A stretch of DNA of 64,000 nucleotides from the NCBI GenBank assembly GCA_033807775.1, contig CM066313.1:65208484-65272483 (forward strand), given 5' to 3'. Numbering within the stretch: position 1 is the stretch's first letter; the number at the start of each line of letters is the position of its first letter. The translations under genes were made by a program, and so were the position numbers. The DNA is from Saussurea involucrata (Eukaryota; Streptophyta; Magnoliopsida; Asterales; Asteraceae). Of this stretch, positions 11,387 through 22,163 are shown one piece after another. The notes under the pieces were generated by a model. The model searched no databases. It was not told the origin of the DNA and saw nothing but the letters and a program-made list of their open reading frames with translations.

Positions 11387-11717
11387 GAGTTTTATTTTGC
11401 TGCACTCTGTTTTGCTTCAGAAAACCACTTTCTGTTGGTTTTTAGACAAAACACCAAGCATTAAAGTTTCTTAGAATAGTGTCACGAACCTGTGTACCAA
11501 ATTTCAGCTCAATCCGATCATTTTTGAAAAATTTGACTCAAGAACATTTGAATCTTCATCTTTAACTTTTATTTGCTGCACACGTTTTTGCTTCGAAAAA
11601 CCATTTTCTGTCGGTTTTTGGACAAAACTCGAAGAATTAAAGTTGCCCAGAATATTCTCATGCACCTACCTACCAAATTTCAGCTCAATCCGATAAGATT
11701 TAAAAATTTGACTCAAG
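11387..11717 (+). repeat. Degenerate tandem duplication in D's leader
   Basis: A block of about 150 bp (TTATTTTGCTGCACTCTG, GACAAAAC, CAAATTTCAGCTCAATCCGA) occurs at about 11391-11533 and again at about 11568-11717 with substitutions. It lies between the primer-binding site and the ORF. Confidence 0.7.
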
Positions 11718-11776
11718 TGCACAAATTCTACTTCTCACAAAGTATCTGTTAACGAACATTTTTTTCAAGTAACAAT

Positions 11777-12679
11777 ATGTCAAGACTAAAATTTAGTGCT
11801 GATGCTGATTTTCATCATTATTCTAAACTCAGTACTAATTTTCTCAAAATTATTCCTAATCTTGAGAAAGAGTTGGAAGAAAGGAACAAGAGCATTCTTA
11901 TTGATTCTGATAAAATTACCAAGCTAGAAGAGGCAGGTAAACTCTTAACCAATGAGAATATTGAACTGAAAAGGAAACTATTTGAGTCTGAAAAGTTTTG
12001 TGAAAAGAAGAAAGAGAAGTTTGAAGAAGATAAGACTGTTTTTGAAAAAGAGAAGAAACGACTTGAACTTAAATGTTTAAGTTTTTCTAAACTGGTTTCT
12101 GATTTTGAAAAACTTGTGATTTGTGAAAGAGAGAAGATTGAAAAGGAGAAAACTACTTTTGAAACAAAATCTATGGATTTTTCTTGTAAAATTTCAAAAT
12201 TACAGAAAACTCTTGAAAAGGAGAGGAAAGAGCATGATTTTGAAAGAAAAGAGTCTGAAAAGTTGAAGGTTGAAGGATTTCAAACAAAGTGTTTGAAAGA
12301 TGATTTTGAGAAAGAAAGAAAGGTTTTTAAAGTTGAAATGTCCAAATTGACAAAAAGACTTTCTCTTTTGTCAACTAAGATCATGTTGGAGAAGAGGTAT
12401 AAATATGATCTTCAAAAGATGTTTGATATGAATTTAAAAGAAAAGAAAGTTTTAGCTAAAAGGATTAAGGATTTTGACTTAGCAAACTCTTGTGCTGATC
12501 AATCAGTTAATCAAGTTTTTAGAAGAGTAAAAATGGTTTGGATAGTCAAAGGCTCTTCACTAGTTCAAAATGTTCGAAAGCCATATGTTTCTGTTGAACA
12601 TAACAAGATCAGCAAAGCAATTCATGAAAATCCTAACAAAATAGGACCCATTTGGAAATGGGTACCAAAAATTGTTTGA
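11777..12679 (+). CDS. gag: Coiled-coil gag-like protein of element D
   Basis: 300 codons from ATG (M-S-R-L-K-F-S-A-D-A) to TGA, open throughout. It is extremely rich in Lys, Glu and Phe with heptad spacing over residues about 30-230, so mostly coiled coil. It ends with W-K-W-V-P-K-I-V, the C-terminal signature of Sirevirus gag seen also in C, E and G. It lacks the N-terminal gag domain and any CCHC knuckle, so it equals only the C-terminal part of a normal gag. Right after the stop is a TCTTGCAG acceptor-like string. It may let the element co-assemble with a helper's particle (inference). An alternative is a decayed gag whose 5' part was lost. Confidence 0.7.
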   Translation: MSRLKFSADADFHHYSKLSTNFLKIIPNLEKELEERNKSILIDSDKITKLEEAGKLLTNENIELKRKLFESEKFCEKKKEKFEEDKTVFEKEKKRLELKCLSFSKLVSDFEKLVICEREKIEKEKTTFETKSMDFSCKISKLQKTLEKERKEHDFERKESEKLKVEGFQTKCLKDDFEKERKVFKVEMSKLTKRLSLLSTKIMLEKRYKYDLQKMFDMNLKEKKVLAKRIKDFDLANSCADQSVNQVFRRVKMVWIVKGSSLVQNVRKPYVSVEHNKISKAIHENPNKIGPIWKWVPKIV

Positions 12680-13082
12680 TCTGTCTTGCAGGTACATGGA
12701 CTCCTTAATACATCTGTTAAGGACTCAGGCTTCAAAGTTCAATATGGACTCTTAAACACTCAGTTTAAGGCTCATCCGCCAAAGGCAATTGATTTCGGTG
12801 CACAACAATCAAGTAAAATGACAGCATGCTGGCAGATTTTCGATGCTGTAGTAAATTGATCATATCTTACTGATTAAGACTCCGATTGATGCGATTCAAA
12901 AGGCCCTAGATTCCTAAGACATAGATGAACAATTTTCCTGTTTTGAGAATTCAGGGATTCGAAATTTATAAGGGTCATATGCATCGTTGAAGTAGACAAC
13001 AGTGTGCTGATGGAAAGCTGATGGACAGATTTGCGCGACTGTGGTAAATCAACCATATCTTTGTCGTACGAGCTCGAAAAGA

Positions 13083-13310
13083 GCAAGCGACCAAGCTTCT
13101 GCCGCACGCGACCAAGCCTCTGCCGCACGCAACCAAGCCTCTTCCGCACGCGACCAAACCTCTGCCGCACGCGACCAAACCTCTGTCGGCCACGACCAAG
13201 CCTCTGCCGAGTAGAGACAACCTCTGCCGAGCAGCGACCAACCTCTGCCGAGCAGCGACCAACCTCTGCCGAGCCGTGACGAAACCTCTGCCGAGCCTTT
13301 GTCAAGCGTT
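13083..13310 (+). repeat. Minisatellite in D (CCTCTGCCG units)
   Basis: About a dozen short units of roughly 17-20 bp, built on CGACCAAGCCTCTGCCGCACG and later AACCTCTGCCGAGCAG. The array is GC-rich in an AT-rich element. Chance frames through it give Arg/Pro/Ser repeats on both strands, which I do not regard as genes. Confidence 0.8.
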
Positions 13311-13394
13311 TGTCAAGCCGCGATCATTCTTTGTCGACCACTCAGACCAACTTCTGGTGACAACTCATACTTTGGCTCAGATTTTTGCGACCAC

Positions 13395-13842
13395 CCTCTG
13401 TGGTACTGTTCACCACAGAGCCTCTGTGAAATCCGACAGAGCCTCTGTGGACTGAACCTCTGCGACCGAACCTCAGAGCCCATAGCGCAACGTCTTAGTT
13501 CTTGCTGTCAGCTTTGTGCACCTGTCATATTTTCAACAGAACTCCCTCCTCGAAGCTCCAAATTTGATGACTCCAGATGCGTTGAATTCCTAAGACACAG
13601 ATGAACAATTCTCGTGTTTTGAGATTGGTCTGAATCGGTGTTCTTCTTGGTCAAAACCTCTGCTAAAGTCAGTATACATCTGCTGGACAGAGTTGTGTTT
13701 CACAAAAATCACCATCAGAGCTCTGTCGGCACTACGAGCAACCTCTGCCGACCAACCTCTGTGGTACTGTTCACCACAGAGCCTCTGTGAAATCCGACAG
13801 AGCCTCTGTGGACTGAACCTCTGCGACTCAACCTCAGAGCCC
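13395..13842 (+). repeat. Pair of 87-bp direct repeats in D
   Basis: Copies at 13395-13481 and 13756-13842, 361 bp apart, start CCTCTGTGGTACTGTTC and differ at two bases. Weaker similarity extends beyond them (CTTGCTGTCAGCTTTG; GACTCCAGATGCGTTG), and the AGACATAGATGAACAATT block at about 12918 recurs near 13590. The interior therefore grew by several rounds of duplication. Confidence 0.8.
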
Positions 13843-15706
13843 GATTTTTGTTTACTTGCTGTCAGCTTTGCGCTGCTTCAGAAACATGCGCATAACTTTT
13901 GACTCGGTTCTCCAAATTACTTGACTCCAGTTGCATTGGAAAGATAATTCACAGACGCGCGACTTTGATATTTTGCGTTTTCTCAAATTATGTGTGCTGA
14001 TATGCCGAAAACAGCTTCAAAGTCTACTGTAAGGTGCTGGACCGAAAGCATTGCATTTAATTCATGCTCCTTCCGCTTTCAAGAACGGTGTTCTCATTGC
14101 TTCTACGTAATTCAGTGCAGGACCGGTACTTCAGATATGTTCAAATCAGAGTTTTTGGCCGGTAATTTCTAAACTCTGATCCCCCGCACCTTGTATTTTT
14201 TTTAAGTGGAATTATTTGTGTTGTTGGATATTCCTAACAAATGTGGAATCATCAAAGATGATTACCAACACTTTCTGATTCTTATAGGATATCTGATTTC
14301 AAATTGAGCTTAAATGAAATTTACTGCTCAATTTGAGGGGGAGAAAACAAATCAGATCTGACCATGTTCGTGTAAAGGTAAAATTTCTAAACCTTTAAAC
14401 TCATCATTTTTAGAGAAAGGCCATCTTTAGAATGATAAAACCTCTTTCAAATGGTCAAACCACTTCTACATGCTAAAATGCTTTATCTGCTATAGAAATT
14501 TGGATTTTAAATGCTTTTCTGAGACTACAAGTAGTTAGTGTGTGGAACAATCCAACCTCTAGGACAACAATTTCATGGGATCAATGCGTGAGCTTTATAG
14601 AACTTCTATGGATCACTTAAACCTGTGTTTCCTACCCAAGAAGTAAACCTTGAGTGGTTGAGAGGTGAAGGGTCTACATCAAAGAGTGGGGGAGATAACT
14701 CATCTGAGTTTTTCTCATCGTGCTTAAGAGGTAAAATGTAAAAAGAGAGTTTGGTTAGATGTGAGCTACATGATAAAAAGAAAGAGGGTGTGAGAACAGA
14801 GTCAAAAGAAATATACAACTCTGCACTATCTTTTTCTGAGTCGGGCAAGCCACATTACTGATTTATCACGACTCTTTGGTGATTATCATTGAAACAGGCA
14901 ATTAGCCCATGCCAACTCTTGAATTAACCCCACTACCTACTCACTTCCTTCTCCACAAGGAACTGTTTCACTTTTCCACGGGGAAGCGGCACATATGTTA
15001 TCTGATCTTTCTTTGGAAGGTTACATATTGAAAAGAAGGAAAGTTGCCCCACCTTCACACTTCACTCATGCACATTGAGTCTGTGGAAACCTGTTATGTC
15101 CAAACAGTATAATATTCTATTTTCTTCCACACAATATCACGAATCTTTGTGATTCCATATGCTTATCTATGTGATATTGCCAAGAACAGTTTGAGAAGTT
15201 TATTTTTTAATTTACTTCAATGATAACTGGAAGTCCTGTCAGAGCTTCATCATTTCCAACTCTGAGCATAGGCCACACAATTTTTTTAATTGTTGTGATA
15301 ATAGTTGCTATTGTGCTTCTATGTTAGATGATTACCCCTGGTTACTTATTCTTTAATACAGATTCTCATGAGCCGAATATGCTTGCTACTCAACCATCTT
15401 ATCAGTTTATCTACCAACGACTATTACTCAAACTGGTTATACACGCTTCCGCACTTTAAATCGTTCTCTGATTGTTTGAGTTTAATCTATGGGAGATAAC
15501 TGGGATCTGAAAAGCAAAGAAACATTCAAGGGGGAGTATGCAACGATCAAGGGGGAGTTAAAGAAGAAATTGAAGCAACTGACATTGTGGAAGTTCAGGA
15601 AAAGAAGACTCTCACAAGACATGAAGATTGACACACCAACGCCTCTAAAGAAAGCAAGGGGGAGACTACTAGATGATGCTTTCTTTATAAAACATTAGGG
15701 GGAGAT
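13843..15706 (+). other. Non-coding 3' part of D with repeated polypurine tracts
   Basis: No convincing gene. It holds several G5-A-G tracts (about 14336, 14688, 15530, 15551, 15659) and the primer-proximal tract AGGGGGAGA at 15697-15705. Multiple polypurine tracts before the 3' LTR are a known Sirevirus trait. Small open frames, including one at 15489-15698, are short and Lys-rich and are likely chance. Confidence 0.6.
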
Positions 15707-16019
15707 TGTTAGCTTTAATTAGTCCCTAATTTATATGAATGTTTTATAAAGAAATAGTGTCAAGGACTTATTTGTATTTGTTGAGTGTCAAGGGCTAATT
15801 ATGTAAATAACCAATTGTTGTTTTTGGTTATAAAGTCTTGTCTTAGAGTTTATTAGGTTAAGCCTCCTAGCCTCCATTTTGAAAGAGTCAGACGTATAGA
15901 GAAAGAGAGCTTCAAGAGTGAGTTGTGCTTATTTCATATATTGTAAACTCCTCTTTATTAGTCAAAATACAAAGATTATTGCTATTATTATTGTTACTTG
16001 TTATATCTGGGTTCCAACA
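15707..16019 (+). repeat. 3' LTR of element D (313 bp)
   Basis: Same sequence as the 5' LTR apart from three bases. It is followed by C's gag. Confidence 0.92.
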
Positions 16020-16611
16020 AACCCACATCTGAAAGCGAATGACTCCTCAACTGCTCTTGTATCAGCTAAGTGCTTTTCCTACTCTTCACAGGTACATACC
16101 ATGTGTTTCATCTATCTTTTATGAATCCTCCTATTTCAAATTCTTTTGGATATGTGTCCATGAATTCTGCCGACACATCTGAAGACTTAAAATCTGGAAT
16201 ATTTTTTAAAGGCTAGTCTCTGGGTGCTGATTCTTTCTTGAAAATAAATTCTTCAAATCTTTCTAAAAACTACCTGTGTGACTTCCTCTACCGATTTTCT
16301 TCCCAGATCTGTGTGTCTCAAAATGTCCAATTCAAGGGAAAAGATTTTGGTCCTCCCAAAATTTTTAAAAGGAATTTTAGGTGCTGCACCCCAAATCTTT
16401 GATTCCTCATCAAATTCTTTGAGGACATTTTTTTAAAAGGAAAAATATCACAATTCTAAAAAGATCTTTCTTTATAGAAAATGATATATCTGTGGTGATG
16501 TTTCTCTTTTTGCCAAAGACTGTCCGAAAGAAAAGAATTGATCTAAGTGACACCAATTCTTTTTTTTCTAACCCAAAAGGACCCACCACCAAATGGGTAC
16601 CTAGGAAATAA
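16020..16611 (+). pseudogene. gag: Gag C-terminus of element C, after the D insertion
   Basis: Continues C's gag in damaged frames. The end is clear: G-P-T-T-K-W-V-P-R-K then TAA at 16609-16611, the same W-V-P signature as in D, E and G. Directly after the stop comes TTCTTTGTGATTGCAG, a pyrimidine tract with a splice-acceptor-like end that the C' copy also has. Confidence 0.75.
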
Positions 16612-16842
16612 ATTCTTTGTGATTGCAGATTTTGAGCTATACAGATGGATCTATGTGGACAAGTGAGAAAGTTGACAAAATCTTCAAAGATCTCCTTGTT
16701 TTGAAAAACCTCTCATGGTCACACTCACTAGTGCCAACCTCATCTCCACCGACATCTTACATCTTCCATCACTCACCTTTATCACCTACATTTCATTTCC
16801 CATCATACTTCTCACCCACCGAAAGATCTCATTTTTTTTAGA

Positions 16843-16935
16843 GTTGTATTAATATTATTATTATTATTATATATTATTATTATCATTATTCTATAATAAT
16901 AATAATAACAATAATACAATAATAATAATATTAAC
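16843..16935 (+). repeat. ATT/AAT microsatellite
   Basis: Imperfect (ATT)n turning into (AAT)n, about 90 bp. It could fold back on itself. Confidence 0.85.
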
Positions 16936-17367
16936 CAATGGATGAAAACAACTACCACCGATGGTTCTCAAATGGTTCTCAATTCTTTCTCCATGATTTT
17001 TTTTTCTAAACCACCTACCACCGAAACACTTTTCCTTTGCCAAGCCCCATCCATATCCTATCCATGCATTCATATCCATCACCTTCTTTAATCGGCTACA
17101 CATGCATTCTTCCAACTCCCATGCAAACACACAGCTCACGTATTTAACTGTCATCTCTTTCTTTCCCTTCGTTCTTTAACTCTTGCCACTGAAACAAAAA
17201 TGAAAGTGGCCACCGAAATCACATTCCTCCCAACACCCTAACCATCGAAATGCTAACCCCCAACTATCTCCTCAACACCGACGCTCTAACCACCGACGGC
17301 GCCGACATGCATGATCCACACCGAAATGCTATGTTCTTCACACCGACAACACCCTCCATCTTGCCGT

Positions 17368-17381
17368 TGACGTCATATAAA
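17368..17381 (+). promoter_or_regulatory. TGACGTCA/TATA module in element C
   Basis: TGACGTCA (17368-17375) runs straight into TATAAA (17376-17381). Same elements as the internal promoters of B, E and H but fused. No intact gene follows it. Confidence 0.45.
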
Positions 17382-18827
17382 CCACCCTCAACCTCTTTCC
17401 TGCTAAACTTGAAAGCTGCCAAATCTCATTTCTTCATCCTTTTCAATGTCTAAATCTATGTGATCTCTCTACACCGAAATCCATCTCAGTACTCTACACC
17501 GAAGCCATCACCTACTTCATTACCTACACTCTTTTTCCCACCATACATCTCACCAATCTACCATCACCAGAACAAACTTTCTTTGTGCCATCTCCTCATC
17601 CCATCCCTTCATCCACCATTCTTCACTCTTGGTTTGCAACCCATCTCTCCTTTTCTCAAAACCCACCCACTACAAACTATTCTGCAGATGTCTCTCCAAA
17701 TCCTCAAACTCAATCTTTTTGGGTCATCAAAAATTGGAAGATGAAATTCCAATCTTTTCTTCACTTTGAAGATTTTCTCCACACTATCCCGAAAGATGCC
17801 AGAAGATTTCCTCCAACCTCTTCAAGAAATTCCACCGACTTTTTGTCAAACTCTTGCAAAATTTCGGTGGGAATGATAAAACAAAAAAAAATTTAAAAAA
17901 AATTAAAAAAAAAATCAAAAAAAAATTACCATACCACCGACCATACCACCGAAATTTCGGTGGTTGGCCCCCAAATTCGGTGGTTATGAGCACACACAAA
18001 AAAAAATAAAAAAAATCGGTGTTTCGAATTGGTTGTGGTGTTTCTTCTCCGTCGTACGCTGAGGGGGAGAAACCATCTGAGGGGGAGCAATATCAGCGTC
18101 CAACTCGATCAACACAAACCCTCTGTACTCGTTTTCATCGTCCAACTCGGAAAAATGAGGAAATCGGGCGGACCGGTCAAAGGGGAGCACATCAGTCCGG
18201 GCGGATCTAACTGAGGGGGAGAAACACAAAACCGACTGATATACTGAGGGGGAGCAAAACAAAGACAAAGGATGATGATGCTGAACAGGAAGTGCTGAAG
18301 ATGCCAAGAGAAAGAGAAAATGCAAGAGATTGGCAAAAGCATCCTGAGGCTGATTCACTCAAACTCAACCCTCCTCAAAGATTGTCACTATAATGGATGT
18401 GTCTCCTATCAAAACCCACATACTCACTTGGCTGAAATCTTGTGAAGTAAGTGGATGACTTGAAGATTTGGAACATCTGAAAAAAAGCAAAAGTGCCTGA
18501 AAGATAAAGTTCTCCAACGAATCAACAGGCTGCTGATCAAAACGAAGAATCCTCAAGCCAGACACAAGCTTCAACTCACCCCTCCAAAGATACAAGTAAC
18601 ATTTGTTCTGTTCATATTGTTTATACTTCTTTACATTTTTTTTTCATTTTCTTGTACAGCTATACCTTCTTATTTTATTATACTTGTAAATATCATATAT
18701 ACATACACACAAAAAAAACGGTCTATGTGAAAATAACCCAAAAAGAGTAAAAAGGGTCAAAATGCAATTTTATTCAGATACTCTTCAATATTCTAAGTAT
18801 GGAGCTCAAATTCAAATATGGGGAGAT

Positions 18828-19949
18828 TGTTGGGTCACCGATGATTTGAAATTGACTCACCGATGTTTCCTCTAAATCTTACTTAGAATATTTTAGCATG
18901 GTTCTTTATAATGACTTGTACAAGATAGCAAATGTTTGGTGAAGTCAAAGATCAACCAAAGTCAAGATTGAAGATTCTCTCATTGTGGAAGTGAAAGATA
19001 TTTTCTCAACACATACAAGTCATTGTCCACCGATGTTGTTCCCACACATCGGTGGACATATCTCCACCGAAATCTCTCTCTGTTTCGGCCAAAGAATCCC
19101 ACCAATGGAAGTCCAATTTCGGTGGGATCTCAAAGATGGTTCTCTTCAAAGATGTGTTCTCAAAGATGCTTTTCTTCAAAGATGTGTCACATATTTCAAA
19201 GATGGTTTTCTTCAAAGATGTGTCACATATCTCAAAGATGTTTTTCTTCAAAGATGTGTCACATATCTCATAGACTTTCATCGGTGGTGGAATCCTTGAA
19301 GACAAAATGAGAAGCAAAATTATTATGAGACAAAATTAAAGTTGCCAAGAATCATCCCACCGATGATGATGCTTAAATCGGTGGGATCCTTTGTCAAAAG
19401 ATTTTCTTTGAAGAAAATATCAAGTCTTAGTGATATTGTCTTGGAAGACACACCAAGAGATCTGCATGGCATTATTCCTATTTCCAATGAAGATGTCCTT
19501 TCAGCATGGGTCTTACTCTTTGTTTCAAGGAAAAGGTGATTGTGTCTTATCACCTTTTCAGAAGTCCATTGGTTCTAAGCAAGTAACTTGAGGATAATAG
19601 TACCAAGCATTTAATGCTCAGTACTTTACCCTCACTATAAAAGGAAGAAGACCTCTCCATGCAAACTAAGCTTTTTGGATTTCTCTCTCAGTGCAAGGAA
19701 TTTCCATACTGCTTCATAACTTGATAGCTTTGTTCTATGTGTTCTTAGTTGTTATTGTTAGTATACTTTGTGTAAGATTGTTATAATAGTTTATCTGTTC
19801 TTTTCCGCAACAGTCTTAAGTTTCTATGTGTTCTATGTGTAATTCTTGTTGAAAGTTTTTCAATAAAAATAATTAAAATTGTGAAATTTTTTGAGTATTG
19901 TATTCAACCCCCCTTCTACAATACTTGTTATAGCCATCTGGGACTAACA
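18828..19949 (+). repeat. 3' LTR of element C (1122 bp)
   Basis: TGTTGGGTCACCGATG...GACTAACA. U3 (to about 19450) holds nine CACCGA/TCGGTG motifs and a 36-bp tandem repeat. TATAAAAGG near 19638 is a likely TATA box. U5 carries TTGTATTCAACCCCCCTTC. The LTR abuts Athila-like integrase sequence at 19950, so C inserted in K; the matching left flank was lost with the B-C recombination. Confidence 0.88.
19128..19265 (+). repeat. 36-bp minisatellite in C's LTR U3
   Basis: About 3.8 copies of a unit like TTCAAAGATGTGTCACATA plus a second TTCAAAGATG half. Position in U3 suggests a possible enhancer array (inference). The reciprocal short frames on both strands here are artefacts of the repeat. Confidence 0.85.
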
Positions 19950-20389
19950 GGTCCCATGAAATCTATTCCCCAAACATCAAATAGTTCAACTTCTAAAATG
20001 CCATTTAAGGGCATCTCATGTCTTTGGGAAATAGATCCAGTTCTTTGACATTCATTACACCTTTTAACAAAACTAGCAGCATCATGGAAGAGTGTAGGCC
20101 AAAAGAATCCAGATTGGAGTACTTTTGCTGCAGTTCTTTGGCCACCAAAGTGACCACCATATGCAGAAGCATGACAATGCTTGAGCACTGCAGGTACATC
20201 TTCCTGAGGTATACACCTTCTCAAAATTTGATCAACCCCTAGTTTGAACAAAAAGGGGTCATCCCAAAGATAATTTTTAGCATCAGAAAGCAACTTTTTC
20301 TTTTGGTTCTTGGTGAGTTCAGGTGCAATGATTCCAGCAGCCAAATAATTTGCAATATCAGCAAACCATGGTGCTGCAGCCTTAAAAGC
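19950..20389 (-). pseudogene. Integrase N-terminus of element K, truncated
   Basis: The H-H-C-C zinc domain is visible: H-C-H-A-S-A-Y-G-G-H, then C-N-E-C-Q. Next comes the first catalytic Asp in W-G-I-D-F-M-G-P, and the sequence ends there at C's LTR. The other two catalytic acidic residues are missing. Confidence 0.85.
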
Positions 20390-22163
20390 TGTTCATCAGG
20401 AAATCTTTCATTAATTTCAACAAGAGGGTCCTTTCCTTTTTCCAATCTAGACAAGTGATCTGCAACTTGGTTTTCAGTACCTTTCCTATCTATTATTTCC
20501 AGATCAAACTCTTGCAGTAACAACACCCACCTAATCAGTCTTGGCTTTGCATCTTTTTTAGAAATCAAATATTTAATGGCTGCATGGTCAGTGTGAACTG
20601 TAACCTTGGTCCCCATTAGATAAGATCTAAATTTTTCAAAAGCAAAAACAACAACCAACAACTCTTTTTCAGTAGTGGTGTAGTTAACTTGTGCTTCATT
20701 TAGAGTTTTGCTAGAGTAATAGATAGGATGAAAAACTTTTTCTCTTTTCTGTCCCAAGACTGCACCAACTGCCCAATCACTTGCATCACACATAAGTTCA
20801 AAAGGTTTTTTCCAATCAGGTGTGATTACAATTGGTGCTGAAATTAAAGCTTCTTTTAAAGTTTTGAAAGCCTTCCTACAATCATTATTGAAATCAAAAG
20901 GCTGGTCATGCTGGAGTAACAGACAAAGTGGTTTTGAAATCTTTGAAAAGTCCTTTATAAATCTTCTGTAAAAACCAGCATGGCCAAGAAAACTTATAAT
21001 TATCTTAACATTTGTAGGCTCTGGAAGTTTTTCAATGACTTCCAGTTTTGCTTTATCAACTTCTATTCCTTTGTTTGAAATTAAGTGTCCCAAAACAATG
21101 CCTTCTTTGACCATAAAGTGACATTTTTTCCAATTTAAAATAAATCATTTTCTTCACATCTTTTAAGACCTTGTTCAAGATTTTTCAAACATACTTCATA
21201 TGAAGATCCATAGACAAAAAAGTCATCCATGAATAATTCCATAGAAGTTTCCAACATATCAGAGAAAATGGACATCATGCACCTTTGAAATGTGGAAGGG
21301 GCATTGCATAGTCCAAAAGGCATTCTCCTAAAAGCAAAAGTACCAAAAGGACAAGTGAAAGTGGTTTTCTCTTGGTCCTCTGGTGCAATAGCAATTTGGT
21401 TGTAACCAGAATATCCATCCAGAAAATAGTAATATTCTTTTCTTGCAAGTCTATCCAACATTTGGTCAATGAAAGGCAATGGAAAATGGTCCTTATGAGT
21501 GTCTTTGTTAAGCTTCCTATAGTCCATATAGTTTCTCCATCCTGACACTACCCTAGTTGGAATCAACTCATTCTTTTCATTCTCAACAATTGTCACACCT
21601 CCCTTTTTAGGAACACATTGAACAGGACTTACCCAAGAACTACCAGTTATAGGGTAAATAATTCCAGCATCTAACCACTTAAGGATTTCTTTCTTGACTA
21701 CCTCTTCATCACAGGGTTTAAGTCTTCTTTGTGGCTCTACAGATCTGAAGTCTTTGTCCTCTAAAATGATTTTGTGTTGACAGATTGATGGACTAATGCC
21801 TTTTAAGTCAGAAATTGTCCAACCTATGGCCTTGGTATGGGCTTGAAGTACTTTCACCAACTGTTCTTCCTGTTCTTGGTTTAAAGAGGCAGAGATAAAT
21901 ACAGGTAATTTATCTCCATCTCTTAGAAAAACATATTTGAGATGAGCAGGAAGTGTTTTTAATTCAAGAGTTGGTGGTACTTCAATAGATGGTAGGGGAT
22001 TTTCTTTAGTGGTATGTTCCAATGCTTCATATGCTGCGACAACAGGCTGCAGCATACTGGCAGATTGGAGGTCATCACTATCCTCTAAATCATCATCGTC
22101 ATATTCATCATCTTCTAGGTCATCTACATTTAAGTCATCCTCATCAAACTCATCATATTTTGC
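20239..22163 (-). pseudogene. pol: Reverse transcriptase and RNase H of element K
   Basis: RT has the palm motifs G-W-R-N-Y-M-D-Y-R-K-L-N, F-A-F-R-R-M-P-F-G-L and the catalytic F-M-D-D-F-F-V-Y-G near 21210. A frameshift near 21125 precedes the thumb (G-F-Y-R-R-F-I-K-D-F). The RNase H core follows: C-D-A-S-D-W-A-V-G-A (20790), E-K-E-L-L, T-D-H-A-A-I-K-Y-L, A-D-H-L-S-R-L. A second frameshift near 20390 leads into integrase. Confidence 0.87.

Larger units (their letters stand above)
11010..16019 (+). mobile_element. Element D: complete non-autonomous copia-type LTR element inside C's gag
   Basis: Two 313-bp LTRs differing at three visible positions (about 99 percent identical), a primer-binding site, one gag-like ORF and polypurine tracts. 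Flanks are AAACC (11005-11009) on the left and AAACC (16019-16023) on the right if the LTR's last A is shared, or AACCC with one mismatch if it is not. Either reading supports a 5-bp target duplication. No pol is present. With about 5.0 kb total and a 4.4-kb mostly non-coding interior it resembles the LARD type. High LTR identity implies a recent insertion. Confidence 0.88.
16612..18827 (+). other. Non-coding or degenerate env-like region of element C
   Basis: No pol sequence is present. The region is rich in CACCGA/TCGGTG motifs (about 14 between 17190 and 18030), including a 20-bp perfect palindrome at 17945-17964. A run of Ser/Pro/His-rich frames at about 17460-17890 aligns with 25,900-25,600 (minus) in C' but contains stops. 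Repeated GAGGGGGAG tracts (18061, 18078, 18215, 18246) lead to the last tract before the LTR near 18820. I see remnants of the third gene but no complete frame. Confidence 0.55.
9116..19949 (+). mobile_element. Element C: pol-less (non-autonomous) Sirevirus, interrupted by element D
   Basis: R-U5 of the hybrid LTR, primer-binding site, gag (9658-11009 continuing at 16020-16611), about 2.2 kb of non-coding DNA, polypurine tract and 3' LTR (18828-19949). No protease, integrase, RT or RNase H sequence is visible between the gag stop and the LTR. A second copy, C' (24604-26440), lacks pol at the same point, so the loss belongs to the family and is not a local accident. It would need pol proteins from another element to move. 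Confidence 0.75.

Noticed and set aside
12874..13305. Arg/Val-rich minus-strand frames in D
   Set aside because: Low-complexity translation of the minisatellite.
13083..13310. CRISPR-like array of short repeats
   Set aside because: Units are contiguous or nearly so, without unique spacers of constant length, and the context is a plant LTR element.
19006..19317. Overlapping repeat-rich frames on both strands in C's LTR
   Set aside because: Produced by the 36-bp minisatellite; no conservation outside the repeat.
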